From Neisseria sp. (lineage in GTDB: Bacteria; Pseudomonadota; Gammaproteobacteria; Burkholderiales; Neisseriaceae): a stretch of DNA of 64,000 nucleotides. The position numbers were made by a program, and so were the translations under genes. The notes below the pieces were generated by a model. The model was not told the origin of the DNA. It worked only from the letters and a program-made list of their open reading frames with translations, and searched no databases. Location of the stretch: assembly GCA_030538415.1 (NCBI GenBank), contig JAUNTY010000002.1, positions 1-64,000 on the forward strand, read 5' to 3'. Shown piece after piece: positions 41,989-49,803 of this stretch; positions within the stretch are counted from its first letter, which is position 1; every line of letters starts with the position of its first letter.

Positions 41989-44323
41989 ATTCAAAAAAAG
42001 CCCCATAAAATCGGGGATTAAGACTTTTTTTGGTGCCAGCTTTAGCTTGTTGCACAATTCAAAAAAAGCCCCATAAAATCGGGGATTAAGACACGTCATG
42101 TCTATTTCAATCCCCGGAACTTTAAATTCAAAAAAAGCCCCATAAAATCGGGGATTAAGACCGAAGACAATCAGCCCAAGAATTAAGCCTTCTTTCATTC
42201 AAAAAAAGCCCCATAAAATCGGGGATTAAGACGCGTATGAATTGTCGCCGAGTGTTAGCCGTTTATTCAAAAAAAGCCCCATAAAATCGGGGATTAAGAC
42301 GCCACAATCGGGTCGCTCAACAGCTCGCGGTAAAATTCAAAAAAAGCCCCATAAAATCGGGGATTAAGACGCGGTTAAGGTGTCTCGGTTGCCTTAACCA
42401 TTGATTCAAAAAAAGCCCCATAAAATCGGGGATTAAGACTTGTACCTATTGACAATCAACATAGGTTGATAGAATTCAAAAAAAGCCCCATAAAATCGGG
42501 GATTAAGACTCAGCAGTGCCTGTTGTTGCTTCAGCAGGGTTTTATTCAAAAAAAGCCCCATAAAATCGGGGATTAAGACGCCCAACAAGCAACATTGCAA
42601 ATCATGTCGATAATTCAAAAAAAGCCCCATAAAATCGGGGATTAAGACTCTGCGCCAACTTCACTCTGTCGTTCGGCCTTGCATTCAAAAAAAGCCCCAT
42701 AAAATCGGGGATTAAGACAGGTTTTTAAAGAACTTGAGGCTATTATCTATCAATTCAAAAAAAGCCCCATAAAATCGGGGATTAAGACGGTATTTGCGTG
42801 CAGCCCTGCGGCAACGGCTGCAATTCAAAAAAAGCCCCATAAAATCGGGGATTAAGACTTTTAGAGGCCACCCACTGGCCTTTGCTGTTCTATTCAAAAA
42901 AAGCCCCATAAAATCGGGGATTAAGACTTTTCGTTCCGAGACGCGACATCTTGCCACCACCTATTCAAAAAAAGCCCCATAAAATCGGGGATTAAGACAT
43001 ACGCACGGCGGATGAGTAGGGAAACTGCTCAATATTCAAAAAAAGCCCCATAAAATCGGGGATTAAGACTGCCCTCGCGCGGTTGGTTGCGGCTGCGGTT
43101 ATAATTCAAAAAAAGCCCCATAAAATCGGGGATTAAGACCCTTATGACAAAGGTCATTTGTTCTAAGTCCTTGAATTCAAAAAAAGCCCCATAAAATCGG
43201 GGATTAAGACGTGTCGTCCGACAGGTGATAGATGGCATCGAACGATTCAAAAAAAGCCCCATAAAATCGGGGATTAAGACGGACATTTGTCGCAGGGCGC
43301 GCGTGAATTGTCGATTCAAAAAAAGCCCCATAAAATCGGGGATTAAGACACCTGTTCAGCCAGGGCATCGCTCAAGGCTTTCGATTCAAAAAAAGCCCCA
43401 TAAAATCGGGGATTAAGACACGAGGAAGGGATTGGCGAGCCCCTCGACAAGCGATTCAAAAAAAGCCCCATAAAATCGGGGATTAAGACTAGAGGGGGTT
43501 ATGCGCCCTATGTGGGTAGGTATAATTCAAAAAAAGCCCCATAAAATCGGGGATTAAGACAGGAGTTGAACACCATCAAGATGCAAATCTGCAATTCAAA
43601 AAAAGCCCCATAAAATCGGGGATTAAGACATACCCGCAAAGTCTTTGGCGGGCATTTTCTATTCAAAAAAAGCCCCATAAAATCGGGGATTAAGACACTT
43701 TTCCACCTTTCCTTTGACGACAATAAAAGGATTCAAAAAAAGCCCCATAAAATCGGGGATTAAGACAAACCATCCTCTGTTAACATATTCCTGATTCGCC
43801 ATTCAAAAAAAGCCCCATAAAATCGGGGATTAAGACGACGCGAATCGCACCGTTATATCTGCTCTTGTCTATTCAAAAAAAGCCCCATAAAATCGGGGAT
43901 TAAGACTGCTGTGCCATCGTCCATGCCCATCTGCTTAGCATTCAAAAAAAGCCCCATAAAATCGGGGATTAAGACCCAGCGATTGATTTTGCTTCGCGCG
44001 AGTAGGTTCATTCAAAAAAAGCCCCATAAAATCGGGGATTAAGACCACAACGGCACGGCGGGATAGTTCAACCTTTTGAATTCAAAAAAAGCCCCATAAA
44101 ATCGGGGATTAAGACGTGTGTGCATAAGGCACGTGAACTAAGATTTTATATTCAAAAAAAGCCCCATAAAATCGGGGATTAAGACACTGTACTCATCTTT
44201 GTAATCCTTCCCTGATTAGATTCAAAAAAAGCCCCATAAAATCGGGGATTAAGACCTTTCAGAATAAAGGCTATTGTCCAAAGTATAATTCAAAAAAAGC
44301 CCCATAAAATCGGGGATTAAGAC
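41989..44323 (+). CRISPR. CRISPR array, 34 repeats of 36 bases, 33 spacers of 31-35 bases
   Basis: Each repeat starts ATTCAAAAAAAGCCCC, continues ATAAAATCGGGG and ends ATTAAGAC; I read 34 copies and saw no variation, including the last one at 44288-44323. CCCC and GGGG form a stem with an 8-base loop, followed by the 8-base handle ATTAAGAC, the same layout as the S. epidermidis III-A repeat. Spacers are mostly 33-35 bases. This sets transcription to the + strand, from cas6 toward higA. All spacers look different from one another; their targets cannot be found without a search. Confidence 0.98.
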
Positions 44324-44376
44324 GATTCACGGATGTACGGAAAAACCACCGAAATCAGGGCGGCAGAAAAAGTGAA

Positions 44377-44410
44377 AAGCCGTTGAGCGGGAACTCAACG
44401 GCTTGTTTGG
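44377..44410 (+). terminator. terminator behind the CRISPR array, shared with higA
   Basis: AAGCCGTTGAG (44377-44387) and CTCAACGGCTT (44394-44404) form an 11-base stem with loop CGGGAA, followed by GTTTGGTTTT. On the minus strand it is followed by TTTTCACTTTTT, so it can also end the higBA transcript. Confidence 0.85.
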
Positions 44411-44424
44411 TTTTCAGACGGCAA

Positions 44425-44709
44425 TCAGGCTAAAGCGGCCGACAGCGGTATTACAAAATCATGCGGCTTTTGTTCGACCTGCCAGATATCGTAAGCCGCT
44501 TGCAGACGCAGCCAAAAAGCGGCATCGGTATTCGGCAGCAGGATAGAGAGCCGCACAGCCATTTCTGCCGATATAGCGGCTTTGCCGTTTAACACGCGGG
44601 AAAGTGCGGCGCGGGTAACACCCAGGCGGGCGGCGGCTTCGGTAATGCTTGTTTCGCTCAAAATATCGCGCAAAATCAAGCCGGGATGAGCGGGGTTGTG
44701 CATACGCAT
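44425..44709 (-). CDS. higA: HigA-family antitoxin
   Basis: 94 residues. It starts [15 protein letters not shown], the HigA hallmark, then an XRE-type HTH ([27 protein letters not shown], about 21-48) and [17 protein letters not shown]. It binds and neutralises HigB and represses the operon. AGGAG precedes the start; 11 bases downstream of higB. The pair sits between the CRISPR array and the adaptation genes, on the opposite strand. Confidence 0.93.
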   Translation of the reverse strand: MRMHNPAHPGLILRDILSETSITEAAARLGVTRAALSRVLNGKAAISAEMAVRLSILLPNTDAAFWLRLQAAYDIWQVEQKPHDFVIPLSAALA

Positions 44710-44720
44710 TGTATTGACTC

Positions 44721-44999
44721 CTAGTGGTAATCCTGATAATCGACAATCTCGGCATCATTGCCATCGAAACGGAAAGTCAGCCGCCAGTTGCCGTTGACTT
44801 TAACGCTGTAATGGCCTTTCAGATTGCCTGTCAGCGGGTGTAGATTCCAACCGGGCATATCCATTTGTGCCGCATCTGCCGCCGCATGTAACGAAGTCAG
44901 CAGAATATTCAATTTTGCAGCATGGGCGGCCTGAATCCCTGCTTTACTGCCGGTGGTAAAAAATTTTTCCAAGCCTTTATGTTGGAAACTTTTAATCAT
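44721..44999 (-). CDS. higB: HigB-family mRNA interferase toxin (RelE superfamily)
   Basis: 92 residues from [21 protein letters not shown] at 44999; the longer frame to 45050 is not supported. [39 protein letters not shown] is the conserved C-terminal region, written here as its family signature, with the Arg and Tyr/His residues of ribosome-dependent RNases. The toxin is encoded before the antitoxin, as in classic higBA. Upstream, TAGTGTGACAATAC and ATAGTGTCAAG look like a repeated operator half-site. Confidence 0.92.
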   Translation of the reverse strand: MIKSFQHKGLEKFFTTGSKAGIQAAHAAKLNILLTSLHAAADAAQMDMPGWNLHPLTGNLKGHYSVKVNGNWRLTFRFDGNDAEIVDYQDYH

Positions 45000-45141
45000 G
45001 ACGGCCTTTCCGTATAGTGTGACAATACGGGTTGGTGCGCATAGTGTCAAGTTACAAGTATTGATGCCGTCTGAAAATCATGCGGCCTTGCTTGAATATC
45101 AAAGGAAACAGATGAAACATTTCAGAATAGACGGTCTGTAA

Positions 45142-45239
45142 GAAGCTTTAATCGGGCATCGGGGATCCAGACACAACTTTGTCTGAGCAGTTGCCCGTGT
45201 AGGCATGATTCAAAAAGCCCGTAAAATCTTTGTGCCGAC
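45142..45239 (+). repeat. decayed CRISPR repeat-spacer-repeat unit
   Basis: ATCGGGGATCCAGAC at 45158-45172 matches the 3' 15 bases of the array repeat at 13 of 15 positions. After exactly 35 bases, ATTCAAAAAGCCCGTAAAATC at 45208-45228 matches the repeat's 5' 24 bases with three bases deleted and one mismatch or so, and the unit ends in ...CCGAC. Orientation and spacing equal those of the true array. It is either a relic or a crRNA-like gene. It lies between higBA and cas2-cas1. Confidence 0.65.
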
Positions 45240-45288
45240 AGCGTTTCAGACGGCATTTGATGTGCAATGGCAGGCAGACAAAGTTGTG
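45172..45288 (+). promoter_or_regulatory. inverted 14-mers upstream of cas2-cas1, operator-like
   Basis: CACAACTTTGTCTG (45172-45185) and CAGACAAAGTTGTG (45275-45288) are perfect inverse complements. The 12-base parts CACAACTTTGTC and GACAAAGTTGTG each match the palindrome CACAAATTTGTG at 10 of 12 positions. The right copy is 54 bases upstream of the cas2 start, comparable to the palindrome positions at cas10 and csx16. The region 45000-45342 holds no gene. Confidence 0.55.
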
Positions 45289-45342
45289 GTGTGCGACAAA
45301 ATGGGAAATGGCCTGTATGCTGGGCGAAACGACTAGGGGAGC

Positions 45343-45621
45343 ATGGTTGTGAGGCATTTGTATTTGTTTGCTTATGATATTTCAGACGGCCGCCGCCGCC
45401 GTTTGGTGCGGGCCGAGCTGCGGGCTTATGCGGTGGGCGGGCAGAAATCTTTGTTTGAATGTTGGCTGAGGCAGGGGGAGTTGGCGGATTTGTGCGCGCG
45501 CTTGCCGTTGATGTTGGGTGTGGGCGACAGGCTGCATGTGGTTCGTTTGAGCGAATCGGTGCGGCCTTTGTTTTACGGCTGTGCGAAAAGCATGGTTTTT
45601 TCGCCGTTTGTGGTGGCTTGA
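45343..45621 (+). CDS. cas2: Cas2-family protein, first copy
   Basis: 92 residues. LYLFAYDISDGRRRRLVRAELRAYAVGGQKSLFECWL has the Cas2 start: strand 1 with the metal-site Asp of AYDISD, then the Q/S-x-F-E strand. The rest (LMLGVGDRLHVVRLSESVRP) fits the ferredoxin-like fold, but the C-terminus (LFYGCAKSMVFSPFVVA) is unusual. The GTG at 45349 has better ribosome-site spacing (AGGGGAG) than the ATG at 45343. Ten bases before cas1. A second Cas2 follows cas1, so the partner of Cas1 is uncertain. Confidence 0.85.
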   Translation: MVVRHLYLFAYDISDGRRRRLVRAELRAYAVGGQKSLFECWLRQGELADLCARLPLMLGVGDRLHVVRLSESVRPLFYGCAKSMVFSPFVVA

Positions 45622-45631
45622 GGGGAATGGG

Positions 45632-46639
45632 ATGACGACTTTGTTTATTGACCGCAAGGGCTTGACGTTGCGGGCGGATGGCGCGGCTCTGGCTTTTTAT
45701 GATGAAGACAAGCGGGTGGGTACGGTGCCGCTGAAGGTGTTGGAGCGGGTGTGTATCCGGGGTGATTTGCAGCTTTCGGCTTCGGTATTGGGCAAGCTGG
45801 GCGAGCATGATGTGGGGGTGGTGGTGTTGAGCGGGCGGAAACGTGTGCCGGTGTTGCTGATGCCGAATTGGCGGGTGGATGCGCGGCGGCGGGTGGCGCA
45901 GTTTGCGTTGGCGCGGGATGAGGAATTTTGTCTGGATTTCGCGCGGGGGCTGGTGGCGGGGAAGCTGGCGGGACAGACGGCTGTTTTGGAGCGGCTCTCG
46001 GCGGCGAATCAAGTGAGAAGGGCGCGCCTGGCTTCGGATGTTGCGGTATTGGCGGGGGTGGCAGGGCAGTTGGCTGAGGCCGACGGATTGGCGGTGTTGC
46101 GCGGGCTGGAGGGTGTGGCGGCGGCGCATTATTTTGCGGCTTTGGCGCGGGTGTTGCCGGATTCTTTGGGCTTTCACGGGCGCAACCGCAGGCCGCCGAG
46201 GGATGCTTTTAATGTGGTGTTGTCGTTGGGTTATACGATGTTGCATTTTGAGGTGGTGCGGCAGCTTTATCTGACGGGACTGGATCCGTTTGTGGGGTTT
46301 TATCATGAGGTGGCGCACGGGCGGGAATCCTTGGCTTGCGACTTGGTTGAGCCGCTGCGGCCGGTTTATGATGAGTGGGCAATGGGCTTGTTTGCGGAAG
46401 GGGTAATGCGTGCTGAAGATTTTTCGATGCGCGGTGAGGCTTGCGAGATGGGCAAGGCGGGACGCTTGCGCTTTTATGGGGCTTTTGAAACGGCGGCCAA
46501 GGGCTGGCGGCCTTTGATGTATCGGGGGTGCATGGATTTGTTGGGGGCTTTGGGCGCGGCCTCCGGAGAGGCGGATTCGTTTGTGCCGTCTGAAATGATG
46601 GTGCTGGAGAAAACGGATGCGCTGGCTGATTGCGTATGA
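45632..46639 (+). CDS. cas1: CRISPR integrase Cas1
   Basis: 335 residues from ATG 45632 with GAGGGGAA before it. An N-terminal beta domain (about 1-80) is followed by the helical catalytic domain with predicted metal ligands Glu160 (GLEGVAAAHYF), His225 (GFYHEVAHG) and Glu240 (CDLVEPLRP). It integrates new spacers with Cas2. No reverse transcriptase domain is fused. The stop overlaps the next cas2 by 23 bases, so translation is coupled. One DUS core is embedded near 46585. Confidence 0.96.
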   Translation: MTTLFIDRKGLTLRADGAALAFYDEDKRVGTVPLKVLERVCIRGDLQLSASVLGKLGEHDVGVVVLSGRKRVPVLLMPNWRVDARRRVAQFALARDEEFCLDFARGLVAGKLAGQTAVLERLSAANQVRRARLASDVAVLAGVAGQLAEADGLAVLRGLEGVAAAHYFAALARVLPDSLGFHGRNRRPPRDAFNVVLSLGYTMLHFEVVRQLYLTGLDPFVGFYHEVAHGRESLACDLVEPLRPVYDEWAMGLFAEGVMRAEDFSMRGEACEMGKAGRLRFYGAFETAAKGWRPLMYRGCMDLLGALGAASGEADSFVPSEMMVLEKTDALADCV

Positions 46640-46880
46640 TATTGCCAGCCCGCGCCGTTTGCAGCGGATTTACCGGCGGCTTTGCGCTCATGCGCTGCCG
46701 TTGCAGGAGAGTGTGTTTTTGTTGAGCGGCAATCAGACGGACTTTGAGGCGTGTATGGCGGATGTGTTGCCGTTGCTGCATCGGCGCGAGGATGATGTGC
46801 GGGTGTATCCTTTGCCCAAAGGCGGGATGTGCCGTGCTTTGGGGGCGGGAGTGTTGCCGGAGGGCGTTTGTTTGGTTTGA
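46617..46880 (+). CDS. cas2: Cas2-family protein, second copy
   Basis: 87 residues. It starts RWLIAYDIASPRRLQRIYRRLCAHALPLQESVFLLSGNQTDFE with the Asp of AYDI, then LLHRREDDVRVYPLPKGG, the classic Cas2 C-terminal strand. It is the more canonical of the two Cas2 copies and overlaps cas1 by 23 bases, so it is the likelier Cas1 partner. Sequence identity with the first copy is low outside the N-terminal strand. Confidence 0.93.
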   Translation: MRWLIAYDIASPRRLQRIYRRLCAHALPLQESVFLLSGNQTDFEACMADVLPLLHRREDDVRVYPLPKGGMCRALGAGVLPEGVCLV

Positions 46881-46881
46881 G

Positions 46882-46895
46882 GCACAAATTTGTGC
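46882..46895. promoter_or_regulatory. palindrome GCACAAATTTGTGC upstream of csx16
   Basis: Perfect 14-base palindrome two bases after the cas2 stop and 62 bases before csx16. It shares the 12-base centre CACAAATTTGTG with the site upstream of cas10. Likely operator for the csx16-card1-ring-nuclease operon. Confidence 0.6.
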
Positions 46896-46957
46896 AGGGT
46901 GAAAAAGCGGGGCTGAGTCGGAATAATGGTGGTTTGCTTTTTCTTGATTGATTTATA

Positions 46958-47248
46958 ATGATTTATTTTGTGTCGCGTCACGAGGGTGCTATTGCTTGGA
47001 TAAAGCAGCAGCCTGAATGGCAGGTGGATTGCTTTTTGCGTCATCTGAATCCTGCGCTCGTGCAGGCGGGTGATGTGGTGTTGGGTACGCTGCCGCTGCA
47101 TTTGGCAGCGGAGGTGTGCGCACGCGGCGCGGCGTTTTATTTTTTGGCTTTGGCGCAAACGGAAGCGGGGCGCGGCTCGGAATATTCGGTTGAGGATATG
47201 CTGCGCCTGGGTTGCCGTTTGCAGCGTTTTGACGTGCAGGCTTTATAA
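46958..47248 (+). CDS. csx16: CRISPR accessory protein Csx16 (VVA1548 family), putative ring nuclease
   Basis: 96 residues. MIYFVSRHEGAIAWIKQQPEW is the family start; VDCFLRHLNPALVQAGDVVLGTLPLHLAAEVCARGAAFYFLAL (quoted as its family body) covers the rest of the fold. Csx16 is found only in type III loci; I recall recent reports that it degrades cyclic oligoadenylate, but have not verified them here. TATAAT overlaps the ATG and there is no good ribosome site, so translation may be weak. Followed by a DUS and the card1-like gene 23 bases on. Confidence 0.85.
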   Translation: MIYFVSRHEGAIAWIKQQPEWQVDCFLRHLNPALVQAGDVVLGTLPLHLAAEVCARGAAFYFLALAQTEAGRGSEYSVEDMLRLGCRLQRFDVQAL

Positions 47249-47271
47249 GGCCGTCTGAAAGGGAAGATGTG

Positions 47272-48510
47272 ATGAGAAATTTTGATGTGCATGTGTGTTT
47301 GGTGTCGGATCAGGCGCTACCTAATTTGATACCGGTTTTGGCAAGCCCCTCCTTACCTCGGAAAGTTATCTTACTGGTTTCTGATGAAAAGCAGTGCCAA
47401 GCCAAATATTTGGCAAGCGCATTAAAAGAATCCGGCATAAAAGATATTGAATTTGTTACAGTTGCCGATGTTTACAGTCCTAATAAAATGCGTGAAGACT
47501 TGTTGCAATTGTTAACGGATGACCATTATTTTTCCGAAGGCAAGCAAACCAATATTGCTTTGAATGCAACAGGTGGCACCAAGTTAATGTCTATGGCGGC
47601 ATTTGAGATGTTTTCATCTGAAAAGTGGCCGTGTTTCTACTATCAAGACAGTGGAAAACTGATTTATTTGAACGATGAAAGCTTGGGGGAAGCGCGCCCG
47701 AAAAAGATGCGTATCGAGCAGTGCCTGACAGCCCATGGTGTCGGTTTGGCGCAACCTTTGCAGAGAACGGATTTGATTTCACATAGGGAATTGACCGATA
47801 AAATCATGCAGGGTGGTTTTCAGGATGAGATTGCAGCACTTAATGGTGTGCTGGCCAAAACATATAACAAAAATACCGGTGAAGCCGATTATCCCAAATC
47901 GGCTAATCAGCAAAAATTAGATGTATTGGTGGATTTTTTCGAGCAATATGGGTTATTGAAAACAGAAGGCAGGAAGAAATTACATTTTGAGAGCGAGCAA
48001 AAATACCGCTGCGTGCATGGTGGCTGGTTTGAAGAATATGTTTTCCGAGCCATTAATAAAATTGCCGGTGTACAGGATTGTGCCTTGGCAGCAAAAGTAA
48101 TTTACTCCAGCAATTCGGGAAATGAAGCGAAAGAGCGGAGGCAAAGTGAAGATAACGATTTGGATGTGGTATTGATGTACAATAACCGTCTTCATATTAT
48201 TGAGTGTAAAACAAAAAACTATAATGAAATGGGAAATGAAAAAGAGTTGAATGAAGCACGGAACAAGTTGGAAACGCTGAAAAAAGTAGGTGGCTCGTCC
48301 AGCAAGGTGGCATTTGTCAGTTACCAACGCTTTAAGAAACCCGAAAGCAAGCAGGCTTCACAAAAACAGCAACAAAATGGTCGGAAAAATGAAAAAAAAT
48401 CAAAAACGATTCAGGAAAAGTTTTCAGCCGCCGGAATTGCCTTGTTTGAGCAACAGGATGTACGTGGCTTAGATGCTTGGCTGGAAAAATTTTTGAATAG
48501 CCAAAACTAA
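47272..48510 (+). CDS. CARF-PD-(D/E)XK nuclease, Card1/Can2 (DUF1887) family
   Basis: 412 residues from ATG 47272 (a GTG is three bases upstream). The N-terminal CARF domain (about 1-150) contains LNATGGTKLMSMAAFEMF, the cyclic-tetra-adenylate-binding loop of this family. A linker follows. The C-terminal restriction-enzyme-like nuclease (about 245-410) has GGWFEEY (Glu254/255), NDLDVV (Asp296/298) and IIECKTK (Glu311, Lys313). In characterised relatives cA4 binding activates DNA and/or RNA cleavage, causing dormancy. It takes the place of Csm6 in this III-A locus. Codon use is more AT-rich than in its neighbours. An insert of Lys/Gln/Ser (about 350-375) is unusual. Confidence 0.9.
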   Translation: MRNFDVHVCLVSDQALPNLIPVLASPSLPRKVILLVSDEKQCQAKYLASALKESGIKDIEFVTVADVYSPNKMREDLLQLLTDDHYFSEGKQTNIALNATGGTKLMSMAAFEMFSSEKWPCFYYQDSGKLIYLNDESLGEARPKKMRIEQCLTAHGVGLAQPLQRTDLISHRELTDKIMQGGFQDEIAALNGVLAKTYNKNTGEADYPKSANQQKLDVLVDFFEQYGLLKTEGRKKLHFESEQKYRCVHGGWFEEYVFRAINKIAGVQDCALAAKVIYSSNSGNEAKERRQSEDNDLDVVLMYNNRLHIIECKTKNYNEMGNEKELNEARNKLETLKKVGGSSSKVAFVSYQRFKKPESKQASQKQQQNGRKNEKKSKTIQEKFSAAGIALFEQQDVRGLDAWLEKFLNSQN

Positions 48511-48521
48511 AGATATTTTAT

Positions 48522-49649
48522 ATGGATAAACGGAAAATTTTGGTGGCGGTTACGGGAATGTCGCCGCAAATCGTCACCGAAACGCTGTATGCGCTACATA
48601 CGCAATATGATTGGCGGCCGTCTGAAATTTTTGTATTGACAACCAAAGTCGGTGCGGAAAATATCGAGGCTTCGCTGCTGGGGGAGAATGGTTTTTTCAG
48701 ACGTTTGTGCGATGAGTATGCTTTGCCGCCGATGGACTTTGATGCAGGGCATATTCGCGTGATTCGGGATGCGGCAGGGCTGCCGCTGGCGGACATCCGC
48801 ACGCCGGGGGAAAACAGCCTGGCCGCCGATCAGATTGTGCGTTTTATTCATGACTTGTGTTTGGACGAGCAAACGGAGCTGCATGTGTCGATTGCGGGCG
48901 GGCGCAAATCGATGGGGTTTTATGTCGGTTATGCCTTGTCGCTGTTCGGACGGCGGCAAGACCGTTTGTCGCATGTGTTGGTAGAAGAAGCATTTGAGCA
49001 AAACCGCGAGTTTTTTTATCCGCCGTCGGAAACCAAAATGCTGAACACGCCGCAAGGAATGCGCGATGCGGCTCGGGCCAAGGTGATGCTGGCGGATATT
49101 CCGTTTGTGCGGATGCGCGAGGGAATACCGAAATTGGCGTTGTCAGAAGGCTGGGACTTCTCGCAGGCGGTGGCAATGACGCAGCAGGGTTTGGCGGATT
49201 TCCGGCTGACGATTGATTGTGCGAACTTGAGCATCGTTTGCAATAATATGAAACCGATTAAATTGCCGCTGCGGGAATTTTGCTTTTATCTGGCAATGGC
49301 GGAATTCAGATTGGCCGATAAAGTATTGGTGCGAAACCGGGAAGGAGATGATTATTTATTGCTGAAACGGAAATACTGGACACATTACCGGCGTTTGAAC
49401 CCGAAATTTCAAGGCCGGGGCACCGAAGCGGCGCAGGCAAGTCAGAAAGAATGGCATGAGCTGGATGCAAAAGAAAAGATGGCTGACATTTGGAAAGAAG
49501 CACCCAGCCGGATTCGGGAAAAACTGGTGCGGCATTTGGGCGATTTTGCCAAATATTATGAAATCAGAAGCAGCGGCAAGCGCAATGCCTTGGCTTACCA
49601 ATTGATGATTGATAAGGACAATATCGAGATTCGTAACGGGCAGGAATAA
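48522..49649 (+). CDS. CRISPR CARF protein, NE0113/SSO2081-like ring nuclease family
   Basis: 375 residues. It starts KILVAVTGMSPQIVTETLYAL, the family signature, and the second CARF motif is SIAGGRKSMGFYVGYALSLFG (residues 123-143). The C-terminal 200 residues are helical with no HEPN or PD-(D/E)XK motif that I can see. Members related to SSO2081 cleave cyclic tetra-adenylate; some databases label the group Csm6, which would need a HEPN R-x4-6-H motif. It probably tempers the Card1-like effector. Eleven bases behind card1; the operon ends in an inverted-DUS terminator. Confidence 0.85.
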   Translation: MDKRKILVAVTGMSPQIVTETLYALHTQYDWRPSEIFVLTTKVGAENIEASLLGENGFFRRLCDEYALPPMDFDAGHIRVIRDAAGLPLADIRTPGENSLAADQIVRFIHDLCLDEQTELHVSIAGGRKSMGFYVGYALSLFGRRQDRLSHVLVEEAFEQNREFFYPPSETKMLNTPQGMRDAARAKVMLADIPFVRMREGIPKLALSEGWDFSQAVAMTQQGLADFRLTIDCANLSIVCNNMKPIKLPLREFCFYLAMAEFRLADKVLVRNREGDDYLLLKRKYWTHYRRLNPKFQGRGTEAAQASQKEWHELDAKEKMADIWKEAPSRIREKLVRHLGDFAKYYEIRSSGKRNALAYQLMIDKDNIEIRNGQE

Positions 49650-49688
49650 ATGTTGCCCAATGAATTTGTGCTACACTTACCTACTTTC

Positions 49689-49720
49689 TGATGCCGTCTG
49701 AAACCTTTCAGACGGCATCA
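49689..49720 (+). terminator. inverted-DUS terminator ending the CRISPR accessory operon
   Basis: TGATGCCGTCTGAAA and its complement, loop CC (49689-49703 with 49706-49720). This pair is of the AT-DUS dialect (ATGCCGTCTGAA), unlike most others here. Confidence 0.8.
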
Positions 49721-49803
49721 TTAACCCGCCACTGCAAACATTGCGCTTGCAACCGGCACGTCAGCGTCATTGCGCCGCTGCGAACTTCAGAAAGACCATC
49801 ATC

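Noticed and set aside
42433..43723. Repeated minus-strand frames spelling IPDFMGLFLN-type peptides
   Set aside because: These are translations of the CRISPR repeats in the wrong strand, not repeat proteins.
45148..45357. Minus-strand frame upstream of cas1
   Set aside because: It crosses the decayed repeat unit and a DUS, has no ribosome site, and contains no recognisable domain.
46953..46959. TATAAT as the -10 of the csx16 operon
   Set aside because: It overlaps the ATG and has no -35 at a workable distance; transcription must start further upstream.
48522..49649. Naming the CARF protein Csm6
   Set aside because: I see no HEPN R-x4-6-H motif in the C-terminal half; the N-terminal signature fits the NE0113/SSO2081 family instead.
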